DNA of 64,000 nt from Nocardioides sp. zg-DK7169 (GTDB lineage Bacteria; Actinomycetota; Actinomycetes; Propionibacteriales; Nocardioidaceae): positions 1 through 64,000 of the forward strand of contig NZ_JABJRA010000015.1 of NCBI RefSeq assembly GCF_013155365.1, written 5' to 3'. The notes below the pieces were generated by a model. It had not been told where the DNA came from. It saw only the letters and a program-made list of their open reading frames with translations, and made no database searches. Position 1 is the first letter of the stretch. Each line of letters starts with the position of its first letter. The position numbers and the translations under genes are program-made. Positions 25,969 to 33,969 of this stretch are shown here, one piece after another.

Positions 25969-27039
25969 TCACCGCCCGCGGAGCTCGCGGCGCAGGAAGG
26001 CGACGGTGGCGCGCATGGAGTCCTCGAAGCGGGGGCCGAAGGCGTGGCCCTCGCCCTCGTAGACGGCCAGCTCGCTGTCGACCCCGGCCTCGCGCAGCAG
26101 GCGCTGGCTCTCGCGCGACCAGGCGATCGGGCAGCTGTCGTCGAGGGTGCCGTGGTGGATCAGCACCGGCACCTCGATGCGGTCGAAGTAGGTGCGCGCG
26201 GACAGCTCGCGGTAGGGCCGCGGGTTGCGCTCCGGCGGCCCGCCGAGGCGCTCGAACAGCACCTGCGCACCGTCCGGGCGCTCCGGGATCGTCCAGCGCC
26301 GCAGGTTGTCGGTGAAGTCCGAGCTGACCGGCGCGAAGACCACCGCGGCGTCGACCAGGTCGGGATCAGCCACGAGCGCGTTGTAGGTGACCGCCCCGCC
26401 CATCGAGCGACCGATCATCGCCAGCCGGTCGTCGTCGACGTACCGCTCACGGGTCAGCGCCTTGACCGCACCGATCGCGTCGCGGGTGTAGACCAGCCGC
26501 GACTCGCGCCCCAGGTCGCTCACCGGGTCGGAGCCGGCGTGCCCGCGGTAGTCGGTGTGCAGCACGACGAACCCGTTGGCCGCCAGCCACTCCTGCTCCC
26601 GCGACATCCCGCGGCCCAGGGTGTAGAAGCCAGGGTCGATGTAGCCGTGGTTGAGCACCACCGCGGGGAACGGGCCCGGCCCGGTCGGCACCAGCAGCTC
26701 CCCGGAGACGGTCGCGCCGTCGACGGTGTAGGTCACCGCCCAGCTGTTCCAGGCCTCGGTGCCGCCCAGGGGCTCGGTACGCCGGATCCGGCCGCCGACG
26801 ACGTCCTCGCGCATCAGCGCCGGCAGCGACATCGAGTCCCGCACTGGGGGCAGGTCCTCGCCCGCGGTCTCCTCCGACGGGTCGTCGAACGGCGCCTCCG
26901 ACGGCGCGGGCTCCGGCTCCGGCGACCCGGCGGACTCTGTGGGTGTCGACCGCGCGCCGGGGGCGTCCGGCTCCTCCTCGCTGCACCCCAGCGGTACGAC
27001 GAGCAGCAGCGCGGCGGCCGCGATCGCTGCCCGGCGCAC
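25969..27039 (-). CDS. Lipoprotein alpha/beta hydrolase (prolyl-oligopeptidase/dienelactone-hydrolase type)
   Basis: This 356-residue protein starts with a lipoprotein signal (RRAAIAAAALLLVVPLGC; lipobox PLGC), followed by an acidic Pro-rich spacer and a hydrolase domain. The nucleophile elbow is GRSMGG, the Asp is in HHGTLDDSCP and the His in YEGEGHAFG, giving a full triad. SRESQRLLREAG and ARTYFDRIEVPVLIHHGT fit the S9/DLH class. It is probably anchored outside the membrane and cleaves esters or peptides. The GTG start lies four bases after the cupin stop; earlier in-frame codons overlap the cupin gene. Confidence 0.85.
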   Translation of the reverse strand: MRRAAIAAAALLLVVPLGCSEEEPDAPGARSTPTESAGSPEPEPAPSEAPFDDPSEETAGEDLPPVRDSMSLPALMREDVVGGRIRRTEPLGGTEAWNSWAVTYTVDGATVSGELLVPTGPGPFPAVVLNHGYIDPGFYTLGRGMSREQEWLAANGFVVLHTDYRGHAGSDPVSDLGRESRLVYTRDAIGAVKALTRERYVDDDRLAMIGRSMGGAVTYNALVADPDLVDAAVVFAPVSSDFTDNLRRWTIPERPDGAQVLFERLGGPPERNPRPYRELSARTYFDRIEVPVLIHHGTLDDSCPIAWSRESQRLLREAGVDSELAVYEGEGHAFGPRFEDSMRATVAFLRRELRGR

Positions 27040-27043
27040 GGGC

Positions 27044-27415
27044 TCAGCTCGCCCCGGCCGACCCGCTCGGCCCGGTCGCGGCCGTGGCATCGGTGGCCAC
27101 CGTGAGCAGCACCGCGGCGTCCTCGAGGGCGGTCAGGTCGTGGCGCGCCTGCGGGACCACCAACAGCTCGCCGGCCGCGCCCTCCCAGGACTCCTCGCCG
27201 CTGTGCAGCCGCACCCGCCCGCGCAGCACCAGGAGCGTCGCCTCCCCCGGTGCCTCGTGCTCCCCCAGCGCCCGGCCCTCGGCCAGCGCGATCAGCGTCT
27301 GGCGCAGGTCGTGCTCCTGGCCGCCGAAGACGGTGGCCGCGCTGCGTCCGCTGGAGGCCTCCCGTGCGGTGGCCAGGTGGGTCTCGGCCAGGTCGGTGAG
27401 GGATGTCGCGTGCAT
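27044..27415 (-). CDS. Cupin-domain protein
   Basis: This 123-residue cupin has the small beta-barrel pattern GEHEAPGEATLLVLRGRVRLHSG (first cupin motif with His and Glu) and LLVVPQARHDLTALEDA (second motif with His). It probably binds a metal; the function is unknown. It lies between the XdhC gene and the lipoprotein hydrolase in one minus-strand unit, 32 bases after XdhC. The ATG at 27415 (MHATSLTD) is chosen; the open frame beyond it runs into XdhC. Confidence 0.8.
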   Translation of the reverse strand: MHATSLTDLAETHLATAREASSGRSAATVFGGQEHDLRQTLIALAEGRALGEHEAPGEATLLVLRGRVRLHSGEESWEGAAGELLVVPQARHDLTALEDAAVLLTVATDATAATGPSGSAGAS

Positions 27416-27447
27416 GTGCTCCTCGTTCCTCCCACCCCGCAGGTGGG

Positions 27448-28584
27448 TCAGACGATCTCGGGCTCGTGCGCGTGGATGCGCCCCTGGGTGGTACCCAGCG
27501 GCTCGCCCGAGCCGCCCCAACGACCGGCGATGATCTCCGCGGCGATGCTGATGGCGGTCTCCTCGGGCGTCCGGGCGCCCAGGTCCAGGCCGATCGGGCT
27601 GCGCAGCCGGGCCAGCTCGTCCTCGCCGACCCCGGCCTCCCGCAGCCGGGCGAGGCGGTCCTCGTGGGTGCGCCGCGAGCCCATCGCCCCGACGTACGCC
27701 ACCTCCGGAAGGCGCAGGGCGACCTCCAGCAGCGGTACGTCGAACTTCGGGTCGTGGGTCAGCACGGTCAGCACGGTGCGCCGGTCGACCCGGCCGGCCT
27801 CGACCTCCGCGGCGAGGTAGCGGTGCGGCCAGTCCACGACCACCTCGTCGGCATCAGGGAAGCGGCTGGCGGTGGCGAAGACGGGCCGGGCGTCGCAGAC
27901 GGTCACGTGGTAGCCCAGGAAGCTGCCCACCCGGGCCACGGCGGCGGCGAAGTCGATCGCGCCGAAGACCAGCATCCGCGGCTTGGGCGCGAAGGCCCAC
28001 ACGAAGACCCGCATCCCCTCACCCCGGCGCTCCCCGTCGGGGCCGTAGGACAGCGTCGCGCTGTGGCCGGCGGCGAGCAGGCCGAGCGCGTCGTCGTGGA
28101 TGGCGTCGTCCGCGCGCGGCGAGCCGAGCCCGGTGGTCGGCGTGGTGTCGGGGCGCACGACCAGGCGGCGTCCGAGCCAGGCCGGGTCGGGGTGCTCGAT
28201 CACGGTCGCGAGCGCGACCGGGCGGCCGGCCTCGATGTCGTCGGCGACCTCCTCGAGCTCGGGGAAGGTCTCCCGGCTCACCTTCTCGACGTAGACGTCG
28301 AGGATGCCGCCGCAGGTCAGGCCGACGGCGAACGCGTCGTCGTCCGAGACGCCGTAGCGCTCCAGGACCGGCTCCCCGGAGCCGACGACCGACTCGGCGA
28401 GCTCGTAGACCGCGCCCTCGACGCAGCCGCCGGAGACCGAGCCGACGGCCGAGCCGTCGGGGCCGACCAGCATCGAGGCGCCCGGGGGGCGCGGCGCGGA
28501 GCGGAACGTCGCCACCACGGTGCCGACCCCGACGCTCTCGCCGGCGCGCCACCACTCGAGCAGCTGGGGCAGGACCTCACGCAC
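27448..28584 (-). CDS. XdhC/CoxF-family molybdenum-enzyme maturation protein
   Basis: This 378-residue protein matches XdhC/CoxF, which binds molybdenum cofactor and helps insert or sulfurate it in hydroxylases. The N-terminal XdhC_CoxI domain has GSVSGGCVEGAVYELAE; the C-terminal Rossmann domain has MLVFGAIDFAAAVARVGSFL, VLTHDPKFDVPLLEVAL and YVGAMGSRRTHEDRLARL. The GTG start overlaps the end of the VWA gene by eight bases. With MoxR, VWA and MocA-like genes it forms the accessory part of the cox cluster. Confidence 0.88.
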   Translation of the reverse strand: MREVLPQLLEWWRAGESVGVGTVVATFRSAPRPPGASMLVGPDGSAVGSVSGGCVEGAVYELAESVVGSGEPVLERYGVSDDDAFAVGLTCGGILDVYVEKVSRETFPELEEVADDIEAGRPVALATVIEHPDPAWLGRRLVVRPDTTPTTGLGSPRADDAIHDDALGLLAAGHSATLSYGPDGERRGEGMRVFVWAFAPKPRMLVFGAIDFAAAVARVGSFLGYHVTVCDARPVFATASRFPDADEVVVDWPHRYLAAEVEAGRVDRRTVLTVLTHDPKFDVPLLEVALRLPEVAYVGAMGSRRTHEDRLARLREAGVGEDELARLRSPIGLDLGARTPEETAISIAAEIIAGRWGGSGEPLGTTQGRIHAHEPEIV

Positions 28585-29713
28585 GCGCGATCACCTCCAT
28601 CAGTCGGGCATAGGTCGCCAGGGAGTGCCCGGCCACGAAGTCGTCGACGTGCGGCAGCACGGCCAGCACCCCCTGCTGGACCGGCTCGTAGCCCTCCTTG
28701 CCGCGGTGCGGGTTCACCCAGACCACGCGGTGGGCCACGCGCCGCAGCCGGGCCACCTGGCCGGCGAGCAGCGAGGTGTCGCCGCGCTCCCAGCCGTCGC
28801 TGAAGACGACCACGACCGCGCCGCGGGCCATGCCGCGCTGGCCCCAGCGGTCCAGGAACACCTGGAGGGTCTCGCCCAGCCGGGTGCCGCCGGACCAGTC
28901 CGGCACGGTCGTGCCCGCCGCGACCAGCGCGCGCTCGGGGTCGCGGGCGCCCAGCGCCCGGGTCAGGTGGGTCAGGCGGGTGCCGAGGGTGAAGGTCTCC
29001 ACGCCCGGGACCGCGCAGGTCATCCGGTGTGCGAGGCGCAGCAGCGCGTCGGCGTACCCGCTCATCGAGCCGGAGACGTCCACGAGCAGCACCACCCGGC
29101 GCGGGCGCACGCCGCGTCGCCGCCAGCGGATCTCCGCCGGTTCACCCATCCGTCGCAGGCTCGCGCGCAGCGTGGCGGAGGCGTCGACCCGGCCGCGCGG
29201 GCCGGCGACGCGGCGCGGGGTGCGCCGTTGCGGCGCCCGGACCGCCAGGGTCGCGAACATCGCGGCGAGGCGCTGGCGCTCGGCGGCGCTCATGGTGGCG
29301 ACGTCGCGGTGGCGCAGCACCTCGGCGGCGCTGGCCGCGGCCCGCACCACGTCCTCCTCCTCGCCCTCCCCCGCGCCGCCGGTGTCGGTCTCGGGCAGGT
29401 CGGAGTACGTCGTGGTGGTCGCCGGCGTCGGCCGCTGGCGGGGCAGCTCGTGGGGCGAGCCGAACCAGGCCTCGAAGACCTGGTCGTGGCGCAGCAGGTC
29501 GTCGGGCGAGCCGCACAGCGTCGCCCGGCCCGCGGCGTACGTCGCGCGTCGGTCGCCGGCGCCGACCAGGGCGACCGCGGCGAGGTAGCCCTGCGCACGG
29601 TCCTGGGTGACCGCGACGCCGGCGGCGCGCAGCGCCCAGGTGAAGCCGAGCAGCACCTCGTCCGCGTCGCGAAGCCTGCCCGCGGCGCCCGGCGGGGCGA
29701 GGACGCCGCTCAC
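28577..29713 (-). CDS. coxE: VWA-domain protein (CoxE-like)
   Basis: This 378-residue protein works with a MoxR ATPase to mature a metal enzyme. The N-terminal half is helical and acidic (EGEEEDVV). The VWA domain carries the MIDAS metal motif DVSGSMS (about residue 215) and later WSGGTRLGETL and VVFSDGWERGD. CoxE is needed for assembly of the CO dehydrogenase active site in Oligotropha. The GTG start overlaps the MoxR stop by four bases (GTGA). Confidence 0.88.
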   Translation of the reverse strand: MSGVLAPPGAAGRLRDADEVLLGFTWALRAAGVAVTQDRAQGYLAAVALVGAGDRRATYAAGRATLCGSPDDLLRHDQVFEAWFGSPHELPRQRPTPATTTTYSDLPETDTGGAGEGEEEDVVRAAASAAEVLRHRDVATMSAAERQRLAAMFATLAVRAPQRRTPRRVAGPRGRVDASATLRASLRRMGEPAEIRWRRRGVRPRRVVLLVDVSGSMSGYADALLRLAHRMTCAVPGVETFTLGTRLTHLTRALGARDPERALVAAGTTVPDWSGGTRLGETLQVFLDRWGQRGMARGAVVVVFSDGWERGDTSLLAGQVARLRRVAHRVVWVNPHRGKEGYEPVQQGVLAVLPHVDDFVAGHSLATYARLMEVIARA

Positions 29714-30585
29714 GGCCGCAGCATCCGGTCGAGCGCCTGGCGCACGCGGTCGGAGTCCTCGCGGTACTTCACCAGCGCGCCCAGCGTGGCGCTCGCGGTG
29801 GCGAGGTCGAGGTCGGTGGTGCCGAGGTGGTGCAGGGCGCGGGCCCAGTCGAGGGTCTCCGCGACGCCGGGCGGCTTCTGCAGCCCGCCGTCCGCGCGCA
29901 ACCGCTGGGTGACCGCGACGACCTGCTCGGCGAGCGTCGCGGAGATCTCCGGCGCCCGCGAGCGCACGATCGCCATCTCCCGCTCCGGCGCGGGGTGGTC
30001 GATCCAGTGGTAGAGGCAGCGCCGCTTGAGCGCGTCGTGCAGCTCGCGGGTGCGGTTGGAGGTCAGCACGACCACCGGAGGGGTGCTCGCCCGCACCGTC
30101 CCCAGCTCGGGGATGGTGACCTGGTAGGTCGAGAGCACCTCGAGCAGGAACGCCTCGAACTCGTCGTCGGCGCGGTCGACCTCGTCGACCAGCAGCACCG
30201 CCGGCGCCTGCTGGAGCGCGGCCAGCACCGGGCGGGCGAGCAGGAAGCGCTCGTCGTACAGGCTCTTCTCGGCCTCGGCCACGTCGTTCGTGCCGCCCGC
30301 GGCCTCGAGGGCGCGCAGGTGCAGGATCTGGCGCGGGAAGTCCCAGTCGTAGAGCGCCTGGGTGGCGTCGATGCCCTCGTAGCACTGCAGCCGCACCAGC
30401 GGCAGCCCCAGGCTCTCCGCGATCGCCTCCGCCAGCGCGGTCTTGCCGGTGCCGGGCTCGCCCTCGAGCAGCAGCGGGCGCTGCATCCGCAGCGCGAGGT
30501 AGGTCACCGTCGCGAGCCCCTCGTCGCTGAGGTAGCCCGTCTCGCCGAGCCGGGCAGCGATCTCAGCGGCAGAGGTGGGCTCCAT
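29710..30585 (-). CDS. coxD: MoxR-family AAA+ ATPase (CoxD-like)
   Basis: This 291-residue AAA+ ATPase has Walker A GEPGTGKTALAEAIAE, Walker B AVLLVDEVDRADDEFEAFLL and sensor-1 VVLTSNRTRELHDALKRRCL. CoxD partners with the VWA protein CoxE in maturing the active site of CO dehydrogenase. The ATG follows TAGCCT by six bases, so transcription of the CoxD-E-F unit may start here even though MocA-like genes precede it by 112 bases. Confidence 0.9.
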   Translation of the reverse strand: MEPTSAAEIAARLGETGYLSDEGLATVTYLALRMQRPLLLEGEPGTGKTALAEAIAESLGLPLVRLQCYEGIDATQALYDWDFPRQILHLRALEAAGGTNDVAEAEKSLYDERFLLARPVLAALQQAPAVLLVDEVDRADDEFEAFLLEVLSTYQVTIPELGTVRASTPPVVVLTSNRTRELHDALKRRCLYHWIDHPAPEREMAIVRSRAPEISATLAEQVVAVTQRLRADGGLQKPPGVAETLDWARALHHLGTTDLDLATASATLGALVKYREDSDRVRQALDRMLRP

Positions 30586-30697
30586 GGGCCAAGGCTACTG
30601 ACGCGGCCGTTGGCGGGAGGTTGGCAGCAGTTCACACACTCCCCGGGGCGGGTTGGTGGAGGGTGGCTGAGTGGTGCGCACGGAAGGGGCCGGCGCC

Positions 30698-31282
30698 CTA
30701 CCCCGGCCGGCGGTCCACGTCGCGGCCGGTCGCCAGGTCGCCGCACTCGATCCCGCGAGCGCCGTGCTCGGCGAGGTAGCCGCGCGCGCCGGCGTCCCCG
30801 GCCGCGTCGGCGAGCACGCCGGCCCAGTGGGCGCGGCCGAGCAGCACCGGGTGCCCCGCCCGCCCGTCGTACGTCGCGCGCGCGAGGGCGTCCACGGCGG
30901 AGCCGTCGGCCGCGGCCAGGACCCGGGCGACGACCTCGGGGCCGACGTCGGGCAGGTCGACCAGGCTCACGAGCGCCGCCTCGGCCAGCGCCGGGTCGAG
31001 CGCGCGCAGCCCGGCGCGCAGGGAGGCCGCCATCCCGTCGGCCCAGTCGGGGGCGAGGACCACCTCGGCGGGCGTACCGGCGAGCAGCCCGCGTGCCTCG
31101 GCTGCGCCGGCACCCAGCACGACCGTCACCTCGGGGCAGCCGCCGGCGCGCAGCACCTCGACGGCGCGCACCAGCCAGGAGGCCCCGTCGGCGTCGTGCA
31201 CCAGCGCCTTGGGCATCCCCATCCGGCGCCCGGCGCCCGCGGCGAGCAGCAGCCCCTGGACCCGCACCGGCGCCGGGGTCAC
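30698..31282 (-). CDS. mocA: MocA-like molybdenum cofactor cytidylyltransferase
   Basis: This 194-residue nucleotidyltransferase has the GT-A motif GLLLAAGAGRRMGMPKALV and the acidic LVSLVDLPDVGPEVV, matching MobA/MocA. Because the neighbouring enzyme is of the molybdopterin-cytosine-dinucleotide class, the CTP-using MocA is the better call, though the sequence alone does not prove CTP over GTP. The GTG start overlaps the anti-sigma-like gene (GTGA), so it is translated as the third gene of the sigma operon. Confidence 0.8.
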   Translation of the reverse strand: MTPAPVRVQGLLLAAGAGRRMGMPKALVHDADGASWLVRAVEVLRAGGCPEVTVVLGAGAAEARGLLAGTPAEVVLAPDWADGMAASLRAGLRALDPALAEAALVSLVDLPDVGPEVVARVLAAADGSAVDALARATYDGRAGHPVLLGRAHWAGVLADAAGDAGARGYLAEHGARGIECGDLATGRDVDRRPG

Positions 31283-31920
31283 TTGTCGAACGCCTCCACG
31301 TAGAGCGCCTGCAGGTCCGGGTCGACGGGGCCGCTGAGCCCGCACAGGCTCACCTGCCCGTCGGTCGCCGAGACCAGGTAGGTCTCGCCCTCCTCGAAGG
31401 GGACGGCCTGCAGCAGCGCGCCGAGCTCCTGCGGCGGGCCCTGCACCTCGACCAGGTCGGAGGGCGCGCCGGCGTAGAAGACGCTCGGCACCAGCACCAC
31501 GACGTCCTCGTCGACCTCCTGCACGGTGCCCTGGAAGGCGACCTCCTGCTGGGCCAGCAGCGCGGCGGTCGGGACCCCGCAGCGTCCCCCGGGGGCCGCG
31601 GCGGCGAGCGTGGTCACCGGCGCGATCTCGCCGGTGGGCTCGATGCTCTCCTCGGCGGCCGGGACGGTGGGCTCGTCCTCGCCGTTGGTCAGCACGAAGG
31701 CGCCGGCCCCGCCGATCACCACGAGCGCGGCGGCGGCCACCAGCCAGGTCAGGGTGCTGCGGTTGCGGGTGCCGTCCTGGCGGGTCTCGTTCAGGGGGTC
31801 GTCGCTCATCGTGGTCTCCAGAAGTCGGGCCACCCGGGACGGGTCGGCCGGCGGGAGGGAGGCGGCGGGGTCGGCGTCACGGAGCCGGGCCCGCAGGTGC
31901 TCGTCGTCGGGCTGGTTCAT
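31279..31920 (-). CDS. Membrane protein, probable anti-sigma factor
   Basis: This 213-residue protein has a cytoplasmic N-terminal tail of about 55 residues, one TM helix (STLTWLVAAAALVVIGGAGA) and an extracytoplasmic domain with two Cys residues (RCGVPTAALL, SLCGLSGPV). It overlaps the ECF sigma gene by four bases, the classic place for an anti-sigma factor. No ZAS zinc motif is seen, so the assignment rests on position and topology. The external domain could be the sensor. Confidence 0.65.
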   Translation of the reverse strand: MNQPDDEHLRARLRDADPAASLPPADPSRVARLLETTMSDDPLNETRQDGTRNRSTLTWLVAAAALVVIGGAGAFVLTNGEDEPTVPAAEESIEPTGEIAPVTTLAAAAPGGRCGVPTAALLAQQEVAFQGTVQEVDEDVVVLVPSVFYAGAPSDLVEVQGPPQELGALLQAVPFEEGETYLVSATDGQVSLCGLSGPVDPDLQALYVEAFDK

Positions 31921-32459
31921 CGCTTCCTCCCCTCTCTCGACTCCTCATGTCCGGCAAGCCCGTCGCTCTTTCCCAGCTCCTCGCGCAGTCTCCCGCGGGC
32001 GCGGTGCAGCCGGATCGAGGCGGCGTTGGGGCTGATCCCGAGCACCTGCGCGATCTCCGCGGCGCTCAGCTGCTCCCAGGCCCACAGCCGGAGCAGCTCG
32101 GCGTCCTCGACGCGCATCCCCGCGAGCGCCTCGGCGACCGCGGCCGCGGGGCCGTCGTCGTCACCCGGCCCGGGCCCCGCCTCCGGCGGCGGGTCCAGCA
32201 CCGCGACCTTCGCCGCCACCCGGCGCTGGCGCCGGCTGCTGCGCTCGGCGTTCGCCAGGCAGTGCCGCGCCACGCCGTACGCCCACGGCAGCGGCTCCTC
32301 CGGCAGCTGCTCGAGGCGGCGCCAGCACACCAGCAGGGTGTCGGCGAGGACGTCGTCGGCCGTGGCCGGGTCGGTACGTCGCGCCAGGTAGCGCCGCAGC
32401 GGGTCCACCATCGGCGTGACCAGCTCCTCGAAGCGCCTGCGCCTCCCCGCGTCGTCCAC
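31917..32459 (-). CDS. ECF-type RNA polymerase sigma factor
   Basis: This 180-residue sigma factor has region 2 (VDPLRRYLARRTDPATADDV, LVCWRRLEQLPEEPLPWAYG) and region 4 (LRLWAWEQLSAAEIAQVLGI, SIRLHRARGRLREELG). The last third is Arg-rich. It heads a three-gene overlapping unit: sigma, anti-sigma-like membrane protein and MocA. The GTG start (VDDAGRRRRF) is chosen over a longer frame that enters non-coding sequence; no strong RBS is visible. Confidence 0.85.
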   Translation of the reverse strand: MDDAGRRRRFEELVTPMVDPLRRYLARRTDPATADDVLADTLLVCWRRLEQLPEEPLPWAYGVARHCLANAERSSRRQRRVAAKVAVLDPPPEAGPGPGDDDGPAAAVAEALAGMRVEDAELLRLWAWEQLSAAEIAQVLGISPNAASIRLHRARGRLREELGKSDGLAGHEESREGRKR

Positions 32460-32486
32460 GTCCTCACCCTCACACGTCCCCGCGGG

Positions 32487-32511
32487 CGTCCCGGTCCGCC
32501 CGTCCGGGACG
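32487..32511 (-). terminator. Hairpin between narI and the sigma operon
   Basis: CGTCCCGG (32487-32494) is the reverse complement of CCGGGACG (32504-32511), with a 9-base loop. It sits 22 bases after the narI stop, so it probably ends the nar operon. It also lies just upstream of the sigma start at 32459. Confidence 0.55.
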
Positions 32512-32533
32512 TGGTACCCGCCCCGGCGGCGGG

Positions 32534-33253
32534 CTACCGCCCGGTGCGCTCCCAGCCCGGGCGGGGCCGGTGGCTGCCCAGCTGCTCGTCGCGGCTGCGG
32601 TAGACGATGTAGGGCCGGGTGAGGTAGCCCAGCGGCGCGCTGAACACGTGCACCAGGCGGGTGAAGGGCCACAGCGCGAACAGCGCCATCGCCACCAGCG
32701 CGTGGGCCTGGAAGCCGAACGGTGCGCCGTCCATCAGGTCCGGCTGCGGGTCGAGGCGGAAGATCCCGCGGAACCACACCGAGACCGACTGGCGGTAGTC
32801 GTAGTCGTCGAGCACGTTGGACACCGCGGTGTTCCACAGCCCCAGCACGATGACGGCGGCCAGGAAGACGTACATGACCTTGTCCATCGTGGTGGTCGCG
32901 GAGAAGACCGGCCCGACGGTGCGGCGGCGGTAGATCAAGATCGCCATCCCGACGACCGTGGCGAAGCCGGCCAGCGCGCCGAGCACCACGGCGAGGACGT
33001 GGTAGGCGGTGTCGGAGATCCCGACCGCCTCGGTCCACGACTCCGGCACGCCCAGGCCCATCACGTGACCGAGGAACACGATCAGGATCCCGAAGTGGAA
33101 CAGCGGGCTGCCCCAGCGCAGCAGCCGGTCCTCGTAGAGCTGGGAGGAGCGTGTGGTCCAGCCGAACTTGTCGTAGCGGTAGCGCCAGACGTGCCCGAGC
33201 ACGAAGGCGGTCAGGCAGACGTAGGGCACCACGATCCACAAGAAGGTGTCCAT
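32534..33253 (-). CDS. narI: Respiratory nitrate reductase gamma subunit
   Basis: This 239-residue integral membrane cytochrome b subunit takes electrons from quinol and passes them to NarH. It has five TM helices, beginning LWIVVPYVCLTAFVLGHVW. Candidate heme ligands are His in LFHFGILIVFLGHVMGLG and in the later VAMALFALWPFTRLVHVF region. SRDEQLGSHRPRPGWERTGR is a basic tail. The ATG overlaps the narJ stop by one base (TGATG). Confidence 0.92.
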   Translation of the reverse strand: MDTFLWIVVPYVCLTAFVLGHVWRYRYDKFGWTTRSSQLYEDRLLRWGSPLFHFGILIVFLGHVMGLGVPESWTEAVGISDTAYHVLAVVLGALAGFATVVGMAILIYRRRTVGPVFSATTTMDKVMYVFLAAVIVLGLWNTAVSNVLDDYDYRQSVSVWFRGIFRLDPQPDLMDGAPFGFQAHALVAMALFALWPFTRLVHVFSAPLGYLTRPYIVYRSRDEQLGSHRPRPGWERTGR

Positions 33254-33969
33254 CAGGGTGCTCCCGGGAAGCTCGGCATCGGCAGCGGGACCGGGCCGGC
33301 ACCGCCGGTGGGCCGGGCGGGCCCGGGGTCGAAGCCCGGGGTGGCGTACGGCGTGAGCCCGACCTCCTCCTCCGGCGGCCCCTCCGCGGCGAGGCGCCGG
33401 ATGGCGGCCCACTCGTCCTCACCCAGCGGCGGCAGCGTCGCGCAGACCGCCTCGACCGCCCCGGCCCACGGTGACCCGGCGTCGCGCAGCGAGACCCGCA
33501 GCAGCTCCAGGCCGGCCCGGTGGTCCAGCAGCAGCCGGCGCCCGAGCTCCTGGTGGCCGGTGGCGGCGAACTCCAGCACCACGCACAGGTGGTCGGGCAG
33601 CTCGGCCTCGTCCGGCACGTGCCCGGCGGCGAGATAGGTCTGCTTGAAGCGCAGCAGCGCCACGCCGCGCTTGCGGGTGTCGCCGTGGGCGAAGTAGGTG
33701 AGGAACAGGTTGTGCCGCCGCCGGCTGTCGAAGGTCTCGACGTAGTCGGCCTGGCGCTGCCCCAGCGGGAGCGCGCCGAGGCGCTCCACGGTCGCCGCGA
33801 GCGGGTCGCCCACCGGGGCGGGCAGCGCCTCCGCCGCCCGGGCGACCAGCGCCAGCCGCTCGGCGTCCTGCTCGTCGGGGTAGCCCAGCAGCAGCGACGC
33901 CGACTGCCAGGCCCAGGTGAGCTGCTCGGCGGACAGCGCGGTACGACGCCGCAGGCCCGGCGGCCTCAC
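33253..33969 (-). CDS. narJ: Nitrate reductase molybdenum cofactor assembly chaperone
   Basis: This 238-residue NarJ chaperone binds NarG and permits cofactor insertion and membrane docking; it is not part of the final enzyme. Family segments are ASLLLGYPDEQDAERL, YVETFDSRRRHNLFLTYFAHGDTRKRG and ELPDHLCVVLEFAA. A Pro-rich tail (GPARPTGGAGPVPLPMPSFP) is unusual but common in actinobacteria. The GTG start overlaps the narH stop (GTGA). Confidence 0.92.
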   Translation of the reverse strand: MRPPGLRRRTALSAEQLTWAWQSASLLLGYPDEQDAERLALVARAAEALPAPVGDPLAATVERLGALPLGQRQADYVETFDSRRRHNLFLTYFAHGDTRKRGVALLRFKQTYLAAGHVPDEAELPDHLCVVLEFAATGHQELGRRLLLDHRAGLELLRVSLRDAGSPWAGAVEAVCATLPPLGEDEWAAIRRLAAEGPPEEEVGLTPYATPGFDPGPARPTGGAGPVPLPMPSFPGAP

